From: JAXFQS01 sp034178815
GTDB taxonomy: Bacteria; Verrucomicrobiota; Kiritimatiellia; RFP12; DVOR01
Direction: 5' to 3'
Length of the DNA: 27,767 nucleotides
NCBI GenBank assembly: GCA_034178815.1
Contig: JAXFQS010000135.1
Location: 1 to 27,767 of the forward strand
The notes beneath the pieces were generated by a model. It ran no database searches. It was not told the origin of the DNA and saw only the letters and a list, made by a program, of their open reading frames with translations. The translations under genes and the position numbers were made by a program. This document shows, piece after piece, positions 1 to 7,480 of the stretch (position 1 is its first letter; each line of letters opens with the position of its first letter).

Positions 1-156
1 TCTAGGAGGTAGCAACATCTTAGGAAGAGTGGTGCGTATCAGGTGGGGAAACAGGTTGTCAGGAGGAGCTGCGAGAGGTTGCCATCTATCGGATTGATTG
101 GTTGACAGGTGCTTTACGCTTGCCTTTCGGGCGGAAAAGCGGTAGATTGTGCCAAT
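1..156. other. Left-edge region without a recognised gene
   Basis: I see no recognisable gene here. A plus-strand frame is open from base 2 to a TGA at 95-97. It has no start codon inside the window and its translation (Gly/Arg-rich, low complexity) resembles no family I know, so it may be the tail of an upstream gene or simply noncoding. The last 37 bases hold the proposed def promoter. Confidence 0.4.
120..148 (+). promoter_or_regulatory. Predicted sigma70-type promoter of def operon
   Basis: A -35 like TTGCCT (120-125) is separated by 17 nt from a -10 like TAGATT (143-148). The def ATG begins only 8 nt after the -10 box, so transcription would start at or a base or two before the start codon. 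No Shine-Dalgarno sequence precedes that ATG, which fits a leaderless message. A perfect TTGACA at 102-107 has no -10 partner at 16-18 nt. Confidence 0.45.
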
Positions 157-699
157 ATGAAACTGGAGATTGTCAAGTATGGTCGTCGCGTGCTTCGAGA
201 GCAGACGCACGAGGTCTTGGAAGTGACGCCGGAGTTGCAGCAGTTGGTGGCGGATATGCTCGAGACGATGTATGCGGCGCATGGTTTGGGGCTGGCCGCG
301 CCGCAGGTCGGTCGCCTTGAGCGCCTTTGTGTGATTGACATTCCCGAGGAGGCCGAGAAGCCGCTTTGCCGTCCTTTTAACTCCACCGTGGCAATGCCGC
401 TGGTGATGTTCAACCCCCGCATTCTGGCGGCATCTGGCGTGCAGAACGATACCGAAGGGTGCTTGAGTTTCCCCGAAATCTACGGCCCGGTGCGTCGTGC
501 GCTGGAGGTGACTGTGCAATACCAGGACGCCCAGTTCGTCGCCCAGACCATTACGGTGCGCGGCTTGCTGGCTAGAGCCGTCCAGCACGAAGTCGAACAC
601 CTTGACGGCAAGGTCTTCATCGAACACCTGAGCCGTCTGTCCCTGCTGGGGCTCAAAGGCAAACTCCGCCGTCTCGAAAAGGCCAACCGCGACGAATAA
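157..699 (+). CDS. def: Peptide deformylase
   Basis: Removes the formyl group from the N-terminal methionine of nascent proteins in the cytoplasm, using a bound Fe/Zn ion. All three family motifs are present in a 180-residue protein: GLGLAAPQVG (residues 43-52), EGCLSFPE (100-107, Cys102 a metal ligand) and HEVEH (144-148, two metal-binding His plus catalytic Glu145). The start at 157 is chosen because the typical deformylase N-terminus (MKLEIVKYG) begins there and a -10 box sits just upstream. An in-frame upstream start at 109 would add 16 unrelated residues. An insertion between motifs 1 and 2, around residues 64-82, makes it slightly longer than the minimal enzyme. Its stop overlaps the next start by one base (TAATG), so it heads a three-gene operon with the LemA-TPM protein and dut. 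Confidence 0.95.
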   Translation: MKLEIVKYGRRVLREQTHEVLEVTPELQQLVADMLETMYAAHGLGLAAPQVGRLERLCVIDIPEEAEKPLCRPFNSTVAMPLVMFNPRILAASGVQNDTEGCLSFPEIYGPVRRALEVTVQYQDAQFVAQTITVRGLLARAVQHEVEHLDGKVFIEHLSRLSLLGLKGKLRRLEKANRDE

Positions 700-1841
700 T
701 GTATACGCCGCGCCAGCGTCTGAAGAGGTTTCTACGGCTCCTGTTGGTTTGCGCCGCTGTCGGCCTTTTCCTCCTTGTCGCCGCATTTCCCTATTTGGAA
801 GTCTGTAAGCAACGCTCGGCGGTGAGGCGTCATGCCAGAAGCCTGGAGCGTCTGCTGGAACGGCGGTCGAACTTGGCGGAAGAACTATTTCAACTGGCAA
901 AGGAACACTTGCCGCCGGATGCCGTCTCACTGGCGCTCAACCGTCCGCCTAGACCACTTCCGAAGGGTGGGGTCAAGGATGCGGATTACCGGTTGATTGC
1001 CAGGGAACATCCGGATTTCCTCGTTACCCTCCTCTCCGAAGTTGAGTCTCTCGACGCTCCCGCCGTTGAAAACCTAGCGACCGAACTGGCGTGGCAAACC
1101 CTGCAATCCGACCGCCGCTTCCGTCGCAGGAGAGAGGAGGAAAAACGGCTGGCACATGCCCTGTACGACGCCCGTGACGCTTACAACCATTCTCACGCCA
1201 ACTTGCAGACCGCCCTATCGGCTTATGCCCTTTCGCCCTTGGGCAGACTGTTTCCCTTTGGCCCCGAAAAGAATCCCTATCCGCCCTTACCTCCACTCCA
1301 GGCACCAGTGCTCGACTTTGCCAATATTTTGACCGACAGCCAGAGAAGTTTTGCCCGCTACGCCGGTCTCCAACTGCGGCGACCGGTACTTTTGATGACA
1401 CTTGAATGCCTGCCACACCGCACAACCAGGGAAATCTTCCTTCATGAGACAATGCGAAACTGGCAATATGGCTCGATTGATGCACCACCCCCGATTGTCG
1501 TGCTTATGACCAAGTCCCCGGAATCCGTTTCCCTAGCCTATCCACCTGCCCTTCTGGGCACCCTTTCGCCATACGAGTGCAATATCCGCAGGGTGGGAAC
1601 ACGCGCCCTTTGTCTGGAACGATTTGATGAGGCATTGCCGTTTATTTACCGGGAATTGGGGCGGGCTCTCTCTGGCTATCCACCTTCAGATGTCGCACGC
1701 CTGAATCTGCACCAGATTTACGAGCGTGAATTGGCTCGATTCCTGTCTGATGTGCTGTGGCCGCCGAGTCGGATTGCCCCACTTCTGCTTCCCCTTTCCC
1801 TGCGCAAGTACACAACGCTACACGAGAAGAGATTCCCATGA
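699..1841 (+). CDS. Membrane-anchored LemA-like/TPM domain fusion protein
   Basis: A 380-residue protein with one N-terminal membrane segment (about residues 10-34, Leu/Val-rich after a basic start). The next section (about 38-195) is Arg/Glu-rich and helical. Its end, LYDARDAYN followed by SPLGRLFPFGPEKNPY, closely resembles the C-terminal signature of LemA proteins. After a proline-rich linker, residues about 205-325 look like a TPM domain (YgcG/TPM_phosphatase): an opening like VLDFANILTDSQ, an alternating core, then PPPIVVLMTKSPESVSLAYP in the position of the usual conserved acidic and basic strands. LemA and TPM proteins are commonly encoded side by side; here they appear to be one polypeptide. 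The LemA function is unknown; TPM proteins have been linked to photosystem repair in plants and to membrane-associated roles in bacteria. The gene overlaps def by 1 nt and dut by 4 nt. The domain calls are from visual comparison and the LemA half is divergent. Confidence 0.6.
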   Translation: MYTPRQRLKRFLRLLLVCAAVGLFLLVAAFPYLEVCKQRSAVRRHARSLERLLERRSNLAEELFQLAKEHLPPDAVSLALNRPPRPLPKGGVKDADYRLIAREHPDFLVTLLSEVESLDAPAVENLATELAWQTLQSDRRFRRRREEEKRLAHALYDARDAYNHSHANLQTALSAYALSPLGRLFPFGPEKNPYPPLPPLQAPVLDFANILTDSQRSFARYAGLQLRRPVLLMTLECLPHRTTREIFLHETMRNWQYGSIDAPPPIVVLMTKSPESVSLAYPPALLGTLSPYECNIRRVGTRALCLERFDEALPFIYRELGRALSGYPPSDVARLNLHQIYERELARFLSDVLWPPSRIAPLLLPLSLRKYTTLHEKRFP

Positions 1842-2272
1842 GCCTAAAGGTCGCATTCAGAAAACTCCATCCTGCCGCCGTCTTGCCATCCTACGCTCAC
1901 GAAGGTGATGCGGGAATGGACCTTTCTTCCGTGGAGGAAGTGACGGTTCCCCCTCATGGGCGGGCACTTGTCGCTACTGGACTTGCCATCGAATTGCCCC
2001 TCGGAACGGAAGCCCAGGTGCGCCCAAGAAGTGGGCTGGCGGCAAAGTATGGTATAACTGTGCTCAATGCCCCCGGAACAATCGATGCCGGCTATCGAGG
2101 AGAGATCAAGGTCATCCTCCTGAACACCGATGCCGCTGAGTTTCGGGTCGAACCGGGGATGCGCATTGCCCAGTTGGTCGTCGCTCCAGTGGCGCAGGTT
2201 CAGGTCTCTTGGACGGAGCAGTTGGGCGAATCGGATAGGGGAACTAGCGGCTTTGGTTCGAGCGGAATCTAG
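1838..2272 (+). CDS. dut: dUTP diphosphatase (trimeric dUTPase)
   Basis: Hydrolyses dUTP to dUMP and pyrophosphate, keeping uracil out of DNA and supplying dUMP for thymidylate synthesis. The 144-residue length is normal for the homotrimeric family and all five motifs are visible: AGMDLSS (motif 1, from 25), RPRSGLA (62-68), GTIDAGYRGE (80-89, catalytic Asp83), RIAQLVVAP (109-117) and the C-terminal arm RGTSGFGSSG (134-143) that closes over the active site. The start at 1838 is chosen because it gives an ATGA overlap with the preceding gene and matches the family N-terminus; an upstream in-frame start at 1757 would add 27 unrelated residues. The 3' end shares the palindrome CTAG with the convergent SNF2 helicase gene. 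A family-4-like uracil-DNA glycosylase lies elsewhere in the window (23049-23822). Confidence 0.96.
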   Translation: MSLKVAFRKLHPAAVLPSYAHEGDAGMDLSSVEEVTVPPHGRALVATGLAIELPLGTEAQVRPRSGLAAKYGITVLNAPGTIDAGYRGEIKVILLNTDAAEFRVEPGMRIAQLVVAPVAQVQVSWTEQLGESDRGTSGFGSSGI

Positions 2273-5187
2273 AGCGCGTCGGCAGCCAGCGTCAGCACAG
2301 CGCGGAGTTCTTCGTCCGACAATTGAGCCAGCATCGACTCTCCGCTCTTGACAAGCGTATCGGCTAGGATGCGCTTGGAAGAAATTAGTTCATCTATCCG
2401 GTCTTCCAGCGTGCCAGAGCAGATGTAGGTGTGGACCATAACCTGCTTGTTCTGCCCAATGCGATAAGCACGGTCGGTTGCTTGATTCTCAACGGCGGGA
2501 TTCCACCAGCGGTCGTAGTGGAAGACATGATTGGCTCGCGTGAGGTTGAGACCTAGACCGCCGGCCTTGAGAGAGAGAATAAAGATGCCGCACCCTTCGC
2601 CGCGTTGATAGCGGTCCACCATCTCCTGCCGCGCCCTGTCGGTGAGTCCTCCGTGAAGGAAGGGAATATCATCGCCGAAGCACTCGGAGAGCCTGCATTG
2701 AAGCAGACGGCCCATTTGGGCGTATTGGGTGAATACAAGCGCACTGTCGCCCTCGGAGAGTATTTCAGAGAGCATCTCCTCCAGGCGCATCAACTTGCCT
2801 GAACGCCCGGCAAGACGGGGATTCGCTTCGCAGAGATAATGGGCTGGATGGTTGCAAATCTGCTTGAGTCGCGTCAGTACCGCCAGGATGCGTCCACGAC
2901 GGTCTGAGGGGGTAGCCTTGGCAAGTGAGAGGCGGAAGTCGTCTAGCGCGGCACGGTAAAGGGCGGTTTGTTCAGGTGTGAGAATGCAGTAGACCTTGTT
3001 TTCAATCTTAGGCGGCAAATCCTCGATGATGCTCTTGTCGCTTTTGAGACGGCGGAGAAGAAAAGGCCCGGTGACCTGACCAAGGCGTTGGACTAGAGGA
3101 TCGTTTGCCGAGGTGGACTGCGCGATTGGCCTTGCATAGGCTTCCCGGAATTGGTCGTTCGTGCCGAGAAGGTTGGGATTGAGAAAGTCCATAATCGACC
3201 AAAGGTCGGTGACGCTGTTTTCAATGGGCGTGCCCGTCAGCGCTATTCGGAAGGATGCCGTCAGAGCTCGGGCTGCGTTTGATTGGCCAGAACGGGGGTT
3301 TTTAATATTCTGCGCTTCGTCGAGGATGATGCCTTCCCATGCAACCCGGCGCAGCGTGTCTTGGAAGTCTTGCCGGAGCAGGTTGTAGCTGGTCAGGATG
3401 ATGTCATTTGCCGCCGCTTGATAGGCGAAGTTTATCCCTAAGGTTCTTTCAGGGCCGTGGTGAAGAATGGTCGTGAGGGATGGGGCGAAGCGTTTAATTT
3501 CGCGTTGCCAGTTGGCTAGAACGGACAAGGGGGCGACGAGCAGAATGGGGGCGTTCTGACGGTGCTCAGTTCGGACTTTGAGCACAAGCGCCAATGCCTG
3601 GATTGTCTTGCCCAACCCCATATCATCGGCAAGGCAGCCTCCGAATCCCCATTGGCGAAGGAAGTCGAGCCAGCCGTATCCTCGCGCCTGATAGGGTCTT
3701 AAAGTCCCTTGGAATCCTGCCGGCGGGGGGAGCGGCTGAAGGGACGCTCCTGCGCGCAGGCGGTCAAGGAATCCCTCGAGCCATCCGCCTGTTTCTACCG
3801 CAGCGACTGGCAGATTTCCCCGACCGCGCCTGATTCCGATGGCATAGCGGAGAATGTCTCCAGCGGTGGCGTGTTCTGTCCAGTTTTTGCCGATTTCCTT
3901 GAGCGCTAGGGATATTTGCTCGGGGTTGATCTCCACCCATGTCCCGTTTATCTGGGCGAAGGGTTCTCCTGCTTTCACTAGTGTGCGGAGTTGTTGGGGG
4001 GTGACCTTCTGGTCGCCGAGTCGGAGGCTCCAGTCGAGGGTTGCCGGCGTAGCGAGTTCTTGCTGGCCGTTGTCCTGAATGGTTGCTTTGAGGGCGAGCG
4101 TGAGGCCCATTTTGCGCAGTGCTTGAGGAAGGATGATGGAATAGCCTGCGCTTTGCAGGTTCTCGGCGGCTCCGTGGATGAATTGATGGGCGGCTGCAGG
4201 GGGGAGTTTTAGGGTGTCGATACCAGTGGCCTGTGCCAAAGGCGGGAAGATGCGGGTGGCGTGTCCGAGTGCGAGAAGAGCTTCGCGCCGGGCAGTTGTG
4301 TCGAGTTTGGATAGGGGGAATGTCTCTCCATTGGGGGCTATGAGGCGGAAGTCAAGTTGCCAAGCCGCTTCTCCGTTCTTGGGCAATTTGAGTTCGAAGC
4401 TGTAGCGCGAATCGGCCTGGAGTGCGGCGTCGATTGGGGATCGCCACTGGGCAATCTGGCGCTGCAACTGAAGCAGTTCATCGGAGTTCTCCCAATGAAT
4501 AACGGGGGATTGTGCGCGCAAGGCGGCCATCCAAGCGTCGCTGGCTGAAGCGTTGGCGGTCTTGCGCAGAATGGATCGGGCACGTACGGGCGCTACGGAG
4601 TGTCGCACGAGTATGTCGAGTATGTCGGAGAGGGCTGTTTTGACATTGGTTCCTGCCTGGGCGGCCACGGGGGGAATGGTTTGGGTGAGGTGTTGGATAC
4701 GCTTCCGGTCGTCTGCATCGGGCAGTGGCTGCCACTTGGCAAGGAAGGCTTGACCGGTGTGGTCTTGGATGAGCGCCGGGAGGTAGGAACCGCGAGCAAC
4801 GAGACCGGCGGCGCACCTGAGAAGGTCGCTCCAGTAGAGCAAATCGCCGCCCGCGAGAATATCGGGGTGAAGGTGCGGCCCGTTCAGGCAAAGCCCCAGC
4901 AACCGCAGGACGGAAGAGGGGGCAAGGGCGAATGCGTCTCGGTCAAAGGTGCGTATGCCATCGGGGAGGGGGAGTTCACCGTTTTCGGTGAGAAAAGCAC
5001 GCGAAGGGAGGGGCGTTTCGTGGTTTGCCGGAAGGCGGAGTTTGAGTTGGATTGGAAAGCCAAGAGGGGAGGAGTCGGGAAGGCGGAGAATGCGCGCAAG
5101 GAGTTCGGGCAAGGAACTGTGCAACTGGCCTTCATGCCAGACGCAAAATGCTTGGCGTTGGAATGTGCCGTGGAGGATTGCGCTCAT
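2269..5187 (-). CDS. SNF2-family DEAD/DEAH-box helicase with DUF3670 domain
   Basis: A 972-residue ATP-dependent double-stranded DNA translocase or remodeller of the bacterial SNF2 (RapA/HepA-related) type; its cellular role is not known. Residues about 320-450 match the SNF2-associated DUF3670 region, for example TLDWSLRLGDQ near 383 and INGTWVEINPEQ near 413. The helicase core follows: motif I DMGLGKT (522-528), motif II DEAQ (623-626), motif III LTGTPIEN (650-657), and in the C-terminal lobe FLHGGL, the WWNPAVE block and motif VI QATDRAYRIGQ (902-912). The first about 300 residues are divergent and give no domain match by eye. The protein ends soon after the C-terminal helicase lobe. A -10 box (TACAAT) lies 11 nt before the ATG, with no Shine-Dalgarno site. 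The stop codon overlaps that of dut tail-to-tail. Confidence 0.92.
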   Translation of the reverse strand: MSAILHGTFQRQAFCVWHEGQLHSSLPELLARILRLPDSSPLGFPIQLKLRLPANHETPLPSRAFLTENGELPLPDGIRTFDRDAFALAPSSVLRLLGLCLNGPHLHPDILAGGDLLYWSDLLRCAAGLVARGSYLPALIQDHTGQAFLAKWQPLPDADDRKRIQHLTQTIPPVAAQAGTNVKTALSDILDILVRHSVAPVRARSILRKTANASASDAWMAALRAQSPVIHWENSDELLQLQRQIAQWRSPIDAALQADSRYSFELKLPKNGEAAWQLDFRLIAPNGETFPLSKLDTTARREALLALGHATRIFPPLAQATGIDTLKLPPAAAHQFIHGAAENLQSAGYSIILPQALRKMGLTLALKATIQDNGQQELATPATLDWSLRLGDQKVTPQQLRTLVKAGEPFAQINGTWVEINPEQISLALKEIGKNWTEHATAGDILRYAIGIRRGRGNLPVAAVETGGWLEGFLDRLRAGASLQPLPPPAGFQGTLRPYQARGYGWLDFLRQWGFGGCLADDMGLGKTIQALALVLKVRTEHRQNAPILLVAPLSVLANWQREIKRFAPSLTTILHHGPERTLGINFAYQAAANDIILTSYNLLRQDFQDTLRRVAWEGIILDEAQNIKNPRSGQSNAARALTASFRIALTGTPIENSVTDLWSIMDFLNPNLLGTNDQFREAYARPIAQSTSANDPLVQRLGQVTGPFLLRRLKSDKSIIEDLPPKIENKVYCILTPEQTALYRAALDDFRLSLAKATPSDRRGRILAVLTRLKQICNHPAHYLCEANPRLAGRSGKLMRLEEMLSEILSEGDSALVFTQYAQMGRLLQCRLSECFGDDIPFLHGGLTDRARQEMVDRYQRGEGCGIFILSLKAGGLGLNLTRANHVFHYDRWWNPAVENQATDRAYRIGQNKQVMVHTYICSGTLEDRIDELISSKRILADTLVKSGESMLAQLSDEELRAVLTLAADAL

Positions 5188-5198
5188 GTTTAGAAACC

Positions 5199-5204
5199 AT
5201 TGTA
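5199..5204 (-). promoter_or_regulatory. Predicted -10 element of SNF2 helicase gene
   Basis: TACAAT on the minus strand matches TATAAT at five of six positions and lies 11 nt before the helicase ATG, giving an expected leader of about 5 nt. No good -35 box is found 16-18 nt upstream (the best is TGGAAA), so this is weaker than the other proposed promoters. No Shine-Dalgarno sequence is visible. Confidence 0.35.
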
Positions 5205-5263
5205 GCGCAATTCAAAGGTTTTTTCCACTTAAAAGAGCCTAGAGGGGAGGGCTTTTGGGGGTG

Positions 5264-5842
5264 TCAGTTGGTTCGCTTGCGGGGATGGGCGAGGGCGCAG
5301 GTTTCGTCGTGTCCATCGAGTATGCCGATGGCTTGGAGGTAGGAGTAGATGATGGTGGGGCCAACAAACTTCATACCGCGCCGTTTGAGGTCTGCGGAGA
5401 TGGTTTCTGAGAGAGGGGAAGTTGTGCGGTTGCGTTCGACAAGGGTCTTTCCTGCGGTGAAATGCCAGATGTAGCGGTCGAATGAACCGAACTCGTTGGC
5501 GATAGAGAGGAAGGCGTGGGCATTGGTGATTGAGGCCCGGATTTTGGCTTGGTTCCGGATGATGGCGGGGGTTTGCAGAAGGCGTTCGACATCTTTTTCT
5601 TCGAAGAGGGATACCGTCTTGGGATTGAAGCCGCGGAAGGCTGTCCGGAATGCCTCGCGCTTTTCGAGAATGCAGTACCAAGAAAGGCCGGCTTGAAATC
5701 CTTCGAGCACGAGCAGTTCGAAGAGTTCCCGTTCGTCGTGGTGCGGCGTGCCCCACTCTTCATCGTGGTAGCGGATGTAGAGCGGTGTGGCGGGGCGGCA
5801 CCAGACGCAACGGGTGATTGATTTAGGTTTTTTCTCCCTCAT
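5264..5842 (-). CDS. tag: DNA-3-methyladenine glycosylase I
   Basis: Base-excision repair enzyme that removes 3-methyladenine from alkylated DNA. It is a helix-hairpin-helix glycosylase with a structural zinc. The 192-residue protein shows the family pattern throughout: RCVW near the N-terminus (zinc Cys), YHDEEWG (zinc His and the conserved entry motif), ELFELLVLEGFQAGLSW (Glu important for 3-methyladenine recognition), RGMKFVGPTIIYSYLQAIG, and a C-terminal H-x3-C (HDETC) supplying the last two zinc ligands. The ATG at 5842 is preferred over a TTG one codon earlier. The gene has its own strong promoter whose -10 box ends 8 nt before this ATG. It is transcribed toward the SNF2 helicase gene and divergently from the small repeat-protein gene. 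Confidence 0.95.
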   Translation of the reverse strand: MREKKPKSITRCVWCRPATPLYIRYHDEEWGTPHHDERELFELLVLEGFQAGLSWYCILEKREAFRTAFRGFNPKTVSLFEEKDVERLLQTPAIIRNQAKIRASITNAHAFLSIANEFGSFDRYIWHFTAGKTLVERNRTTSPLSETISADLKRRGMKFVGPTIIYSYLQAIGILDGHDETCALAHPRKRTN

Positions 5843-5850
5843 CAAGCGGA

Positions 5851-5879
5851 ATTTTAGCGTAGGGCAGGGGATGGGTCAA
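5851..5879 (-). promoter_or_regulatory. Predicted sigma70-type promoter of tag
   Basis: On the minus strand TTGACC (5879-5874) and TAAAAT (5856-5851) are separated by exactly 17 nt; each differs from consensus at one position. The tag ATG starts 8 nt after the -10 box, so the message should begin at or within a few bases of the start codon. There is no Shine-Dalgarno sequence. This is one of the two best promoter matches in the window. Confidence 0.6.
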
Positions 5880-5889
5880 TAAAAAAAGG

Positions 5890-5918
5890 TTGCAATCGTT
5901 TGGAAAATAGGATAGGCT
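5890..5918 (+). promoter_or_regulatory. Possible promoter of small repeat-protein gene
   Basis: TTGCAA (5890-5895), 17 nt, then TAGGCT (5913-5918). The -10 match is weak. It would give a leader of about 33 nt carrying GAGG 7 nt before the ATG. It is divergent from, and about 10 bp away from, the tag promoter. Confidence 0.25.
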
Positions 5919-5957
5919 CCTTTTACTCTCACAGCAACGCAAGAATGAGGTGCGAAG

Positions 5958-6257
5958 ATGAGAACCTTTCTTTGGATGACATTGGTAGCAACCGCCGCGA
6001 TCGCGGTCGCCGATCAGCGTGAGGTTTATCGCGATGTGAACGGGCGGCGCGTGGGTACCGCCGAGACCGATTCGCGGGGGCGCACCGTCTACCGCGATGT
6101 CAATGGGCGTCGGCAGGGGACGGCCGAGGCTGATAGCAACGGCCGGACGGTGTACCGCGATGTGAACGGGCGGCGTATGGGCACTGCCGAGACCGATTCG
6201 CGGGGGCGCACCATCTACCGCGATGTGAGTGGGCGTCGGGTTGGAACGCGCGACTAA
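5958..6257 (+). CDS. Small exported protein of 21-residue tandem repeats
   Basis: A 99-residue protein with a clear signal peptide (basic start, hydrophobic core, AVA cleavage site before Asp19) followed only by repeats. The unit is 21 residues (63 bp) with the form YRDVNGRRxGTAETDSRGRT followed by Val or Ile. Copies start at Tyr24, Tyr45, Tyr66 and Tyr87; the fourth stops after 13 residues with GTRD. The mature product is about 80 residues, strongly charged, cysteine-free and rich in Gly, Arg and Asp, likely a short beta-rich repeat. Similar YRD-NGR-x-GTA repeats occur in small secreted bacterial proteins of unknown role. GAGG lies 7 nt before the ATG. It is convergent with the ATP-grasp gene (15 bp gap). 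I cannot assign a function. Confidence 0.75.
   Translation: MRTFLWMTLVATAAIAVADQREVYRDVNGRRVGTAETDSRGRTVYRDVNGRRQGTAEADSNGRTVYRDVNGRRMGTAETDSRGRTIYRDVSGRRVGTRD
6027..6254 (+). repeat. 63-bp in-frame tandem repeat, 3.6 copies
   Basis: Units start at 6027, 6090, 6153 and 6216, the last being partial (39 bp). The units are highly similar at the nucleotide level (recurring blocks such as taccgcgatgt and ccgagaccgattcgcggg), which suggests recent duplication. Units one and three (each with ETDSRGRT) are closest to each other, and unit two differs at several positions. All changes keep the reading frame. Confidence 0.85.
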
Positions 6258-6272
6258 ACTCTGCAGCCCGGC

Positions 6273-7463
6273 TTAGATTCGCTCTCCCACAAAGCGCATA
6301 AACTCCTCCACCTCCGCCAAAGATTGGCGGTGCGCAATGTAGAACTGTTGCCCCATTTGCGGCCACATCATCGGCGGATTCCGCTGGCACATCGCCAAGT
6401 CCTTGCCGAAGCGTGCGAGAATCTCTTCGTGGGAATGGCGATAGGTGCGACCATCGCGGCGGGAGGCGTAGGCGCAGTAATGGTCTTCATGCCGTGCCGG
6501 TAGACGGCGTTCCCCGAAACAGACCATCTCCGCCCAGATTCGGTAGCAATCCGTCGAATGCGCAAAGTTCATCATGTCAGGCGTGTAGCCGCCCGCCGGA
6601 CGCATATTGACTTCCAGCCCAACAAAGTCCCCCACAGCCCCCAAGCCCGTGCGCGCCTTCGTCAGACGGAAGAACTCCAAATGCACGAAACGCCGCTCCG
6701 CACCGAAAGCTTTGATGGCTGACCTTCCCAACTTCCGCAATGCTTCGGGCACCTCCGCGGCCGTGTAGTACTGCAAGTCCAGTTCCTTCTCTACGATATC
6801 GGCAATACTTGGGGGCCATACCGTCATTGACTCGAAAAGGGGCTCGCCGGAAGCGTTGGCAATCGCATCGTAGGAGCAGATGTCACCCGTCACAAACTCC
6901 TCGGTCACATAAGCCCCCTCAGGCTTTCGCGCGAAGAACCGCCGGGCATCCTCGTCCGAGTTCAACCGCCAAGTGCCCGTTGCACCGACGCCAATTTCCG
7001 GCTTGACAATGAGCGGATAGCCAACTTCCTTTGCGAAATCTAGAAGTTGACAAAGGGCTCCGATTTTTGCTAGTCTAGGCGTCGGGATTTTGGCTTTGAG
7101 GTAACCCTCTTTCATGGCCCGCTTGCTCTTGAACAAAGCCATCTGCTCCGGTCCGGCCCCCGTAGCGATGTTGAAGTCTCGGCGCAATCTCGCGTCCTGT
7201 TCGAGCCAATACTCGTTGTTCGATTCTATCCAGTCTAGTTTCCCGTACTTGAACGCGAAATAGGCAACCGCGCGGTAGACTTCGTCATATGATTCTGGGT
7301 TCCCGACTCGGTAGTATTCGGCTAGCGATGCCCTGAGTTCCGGTGCAAGCGTGTCGTATGGTGCATCGCCAATTCCGAGAACGGTCGCGCCATTCTGTTT
7401 GAGCCGGTCGCAGAATTGCCAGTAGCTTGAGGGAAAGTTTGGGGAGAAGAAGATGAAGTTCAT
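6273..7463 (-). CDS. ATP-grasp domain carboligase
   Basis: A 396-residue ATP-grasp enzyme, expected to join a carboxylate to an amine or another nucleophile through an acylphosphate. The substrate is unknown. Residues 1-105 form a Rossmann-like pre-ATP-grasp domain. The ATP-grasp core follows with KSKRAMKEGYLKAKIPTPR (about 112-130), the nucleotide-binding Lys in LIVKPEIGVGATG (151-163), the lid-side acid in VTEEFVTGD (186-194), HLEFF (262-266) and the Mg-binding EVNMRPAGGYTPDMMN (284-299). A good Shine-Dalgarno (GAGGAGG) lies 5 nt before the ATG. It starts 17 nt after the stop of the upstream esterase, so the two are almost certainly cotranscribed. The pairing suggests that the esterase processes or releases the ligase's product, but that is inference. 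Confidence 0.85.
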   Translation of the reverse strand: MNFIFFSPNFPSSYWQFCDRLKQNGATVLGIGDAPYDTLAPELRASLAEYYRVGNPESYDEVYRAVAYFAFKYGKLDWIESNNEYWLEQDARLRRDFNIATGAGPEQMALFKSKRAMKEGYLKAKIPTPRLAKIGALCQLLDFAKEVGYPLIVKPEIGVGATGTWRLNSDEDARRFFARKPEGAYVTEEFVTGDICSYDAIANASGEPLFESMTVWPPSIADIVEKELDLQYYTAAEVPEALRKLGRSAIKAFGAERRFVHLEFFRLTKARTGLGAVGDFVGLEVNMRPAGGYTPDMMNFAHSTDCYRIWAEMVCFGERRLPARHEDHYCAYASRRDGRTYRHSHEEILARFGKDLAMCQRNPPMMWPQMGQQFYIAHRQSLAEVEEFMRFVGERI

Positions 7464-7480
7464 GGAACCTCCTCGGATGT

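Noticed and set aside
102..107. Perfect TTGACA as the -35 of def
   Set aside because: No -10-like hexamer lies 16-18 nt downstream; the TTGCCT/TAGATT pair fits better.
4600..5193. 197-residue plus-strand open frame opposite the SNF2 helicase
   Set aside because: It lies wholly antisense to a protein with clear motifs, has no family resemblance and a Gly/Glu/Val bias expected of a shadow frame.
6027..6254. Regular 63-bp repeats, considered as a CRISPR or noncoding satellite
   Set aside because: The units are contiguous with no spacers, keep one reading frame and follow a signal peptide, so they are coding repeats.
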